Shown here: positions 6,019-7,093 of the stretch, one piece after another
Position numbering within the stretch: position 1 is the first letter of the stretch
Layout of the letters: every line of letters starts with the position of its first letter
Source of the DNA: an uncultured Bacteroidales bacterium
GTDB taxonomy: Bacteria > Bacteroidota > Bacteroidia > Bacteroidales > Paludibacteraceae
Assembly (NCBI GenBank): GCA_934716995.1
Contig: CAKUYO010000072.1
Location: forward strand, 1 to 7,093
Length of the DNA stretch: 7,093 nucleotides
Reading direction: 5' to 3'
Notes under the pieces: generated by a model
The model's input: the letters and a program-made list of their open reading frames with translations, nothing else
Databases searched by the model: none
Told to the model about the DNA's origin: nothing
Translations under genes and position numbers: made by a program

Positions 6019-6492
6019 TCATGCTGCAATTTTACCTATGCAAGTTCGCTCTCCGTACTTATTCAATGCCGTTCTCAATATTTCAGGCCAGGAATCCAAA
6101 TCGCTTTCGGCGTATTTCGGAAAATATTTGGAAGGCAGATAGTGATCGGAAAGTATTGTTCCGTCAAAAGTATAGCAACCGTAAATCTGGTTGCCGCTTT
6201 CTTCATACCACATTTCAAGTTTGCTTATCTGGCCCTGACTTATGAACCATCGGACCCAATCGGCAAATTCCTGATGGGAAGGCGTCCACCTTGTCATTCC
6301 GAAAAGGTAAATACTGTCGTTCAGATGGTCGAAGTCGCTTTCAAAAAGATACCGGGTTGCTGAACCGATAAACATCCCGGTCTTCGCTTCCCGGGCTACG
6401 CGATTTGCCTGCCGGATAGCGGTATGGATTTTTTCGGCTTCTGCAGCATCAGGTGAGATAATTTCCATATTGAGGGTAGACCAATTTGCCAT
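6019..6492 (-). CDS. Hypothetical protein (157 aa), possibly YubB/DUF1281-like, first gene of operon
   Basis: The start MANW, the FGMTRWTPSHQEFADWV segment (64-80) and the following strand-turn-strand MWYEESGNQIYGCYTFDGT (94-112) recall the ferredoxin-like YubB/DUF1281 proteins found on conjugative plasmids, which start similarly and carry an aromatic, Gly-containing beta hairpin after a W-P helix. The usual N-terminal Cys/Asn motif is replaced by STLN, so this is only a remote suggestion. The role of that family is itself poorly known. The ATG at 6490-6492 has AAAGG (6502-6506) nine bases upstream, the best ribosome site in the operon. It is 57 bases ahead of the 319-aa gene. No convincing promoter was found in the roughly 200 bases upstream. 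Confidence 0.78.
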   Translation of the reverse strand: MANWSTLNMEIISPDAAEAEKIHTAIRQANRVAREAKTGMFIGSATRYLFESDFDHLNDSIYLFGMTRWTPSHQEFADWVRWFISQGQISKLEMWYEESGNQIYGCYTFDGTILSDHYLPSKYFPKYAESDLDSWPEILRTALNKYGERTCIGKIAA

Positions 6493-6710
6493 GATCGTTT
6501 ACCTTTACAGTAGAGAGTTTTTCATGAGAGGGCTTGAAGAAAGTGATAATTGCATCAGATCAAATTTTTCGTTCCTATTGTTTCTTGTTCTTCCGAAATT
6601 TATTTTTGATCTCAATGATCCTGTGGCATAACTGCGGAGTTTCACACCGGGCGCAGCGGTAGTGGGTTCATGCGGCTTGATTTCCTCATCTACATAGCAG
6701 ATTGGAACAT
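6493..6710. other. Region without an intact gene upstream of the hypothetical operon
   Basis: A minus-strand frame runs through here (6505-6816), but its N-terminal part is the out-of-frame reading of the GC-rich remnant at 6711-6812 and its C-terminal part is low-complexity Ser/Asn/Lys. The stretch must include the promoter or leader of the operon, yet no clear -35/-10 pair is visible. A 16-base segment (6634-6649) matches 6906-6921 inside the truncated gene at 15 of 16 positions in direct orientation, perhaps a trace of an old duplication. Confidence 0.4.
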
Positions 6711-6812
6711 TCAAAGATTCCGGGTGTTGCCGATCAGGCCGATGAAGTAGTCGATCCCGGCGCCGAACTCGCCGACTTTTCCATCGGTGAAGCCGCGTAG
6801 GACGGTCACGGT
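6711..6812 (-). pseudogene. GC-rich coding remnant (33 codons)
   Basis: Read on the minus strand, the codons between TGA (6813-6815) and TGA (6711-6713) give a protein-like peptide, including VLRGFTDGKVGEFGAGIDYF and ending IGLIGNTRNL. Nearly all third positions are G or C (28 of 33), far above the flanking DNA, so this was probably coding sequence. It has no plausible start codon and looks like the 3' end of a broken gene. It is in the same frame as the truncated gene to its right. Nine residues separate the upstream TGA from an Asp-Gly pair, where prepilin-like H-X9-DG proteins carry His; this is a weak hint only. Confidence 0.4.
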
Positions 6813-6871
6813 TCACATGAATTCAATCAACTCACGGGGGAAGTGGGACGTGAGGGGACTCGCCTACGCGG
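6793..6871. repeat. 9-bp inverted repeat flanking a composition break
   Basis: CCGCGTAGG (6793-6801) and CCTACGCGG (6863-6871) are exact inverted copies 61 bases apart. The right arm contains the TAG stop of the truncated gene and the left arm lies in the coding remnant. Between them is a second inverted pair, CTCACG (6831-6836) and CGTGAG (6849-6854). No T tract follows on either side, so the structure is not an obvious terminator. It could be a recombination scar or attachment site. Confidence 0.45.
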
Positions 6872-7093
6872 AGCGGTATTCACTGTCTGTAAGCAGATTT
6901 TTGAGGCGGATTTTCACACCGTGCTGCAGTAGAATATCGTTCAGGTAGCTTTCCGCTTTGGCGGGTGATTCCTGGTTATAACGGAAAGCAGTCCGGATAA
7001 ATTTGTCGAGATCTGTCGGGCTGATTCCGTGCGTATAGTGTTCCAGTCTGGAAATACACAGTTTGATATTGATTCCGGTTTTTCCGAGTGCCT
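6864..7093 (-). CDS. C-terminal 75 residues of an unidentified protein, cut by the right edge
   Basis: The frame is open from the right edge to TAG at 6864-6866. The peptide is soluble, basic and predicted helical, including ISPTDLDKFIRTAFRYNQES and AESYLNDILLQHGVKIRLKN. I do not recognise it. Codon use is balanced (third-position GC near half), and no other frame is open across the stretch, so it is probably real. The stop lies in one arm of a 9-bp inverted repeat, and immediately after it the sequence becomes much richer in G and C. It may belong to the same strand unit as the downstream hypothetical operon, but about 370 bases and a gene remnant intervene. Confidence 0.65.
   Translation of the reverse strand, partial: ALGKTGINIKLCISRLEHYTHGISPTDLDKFIRTAFRYNQESPAKAESYLNDILLQHGVKIRLKNLLTDSEYRSA

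Noticed and set aside
6505..6816. A 103-codon minus-strand frame
   Set aside because: Its first 36 or so codons are Arg-rich because they read the GC-rich remnant out of frame, and the rest is low complexity. It is not a credible gene as written.
1..7093. CRISPR arrays, tRNA or rRNA genes, IS elements
   Set aside because: I saw no regularly spaced repeats, cloverleaf-like segment, transposase motif or terminal inverted repeats of IS type on either strand.

Overview
The window looks like an accessory stretch of a bacterial genome, either part of an integrative or plasmid-like element or a region flanking one. Signals are standard bacterial: Shine-Dalgarno sites, two good sigma70-type promoters and a hairpin terminator. 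Base composition is mixed, with a GC-rich ParB-like gene and AT-rich intergenic DNA. There is no rRNA, tRNA, transposase or other taxonomic marker, so the organism cannot be named. A Lentisphaerota/Victivallis-like gut bacterium is only a weak impression from codon style.

Left part (1-2500). An AT-rich frame running in from the left edge ends at 160 on the plus strand (weak call). Facing it on the minus strand are a large ParB-family protein (484-2301) and, after an intrinsic hairpin terminator, a 62-residue acidic protein (233-421). The ParB leader holds two inverted repeats. One has a perfect 12-bp stem built from two near-palindromes centred 21 bp apart, a good candidate for an operator or parS-like site.

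Centre (2420-4250). Divergent from the ParB gene is a regulator with two tandem helix-turn-helix domains (2544-3407). The two candidate promoters are back to back with coinciding -35 boxes, which suggests that one regulator could control both directions. After a 222-bp gap with its own strong promoter comes a free-standing GNAT acetyltransferase of the COG3981 type (3630-4175).

Right part (4255-7093). Three minus-strand genes with gaps of 57 and 54 bp (6019-6492, 5002-5961, 4255-4947) form a probable operon of uncharacterised proteins. The first may be a remote relative of the plasmid-borne YubB ferredoxin-like family; the other two are not recognised. Upstream lies about 370 bp without an intact gene. 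It holds a GC-rich coding remnant, a 9-bp inverted repeat and a sharp composition change at the stop codon of a truncated minus-strand gene that runs off the right edge.

A ParB-family protein with a cysteine cluster, a divergent regulator and short hypothetical genes fit the maintenance and accessory cargo of a mobile element. No relaxase, integrase, replication protein or ParA partner is visible here.
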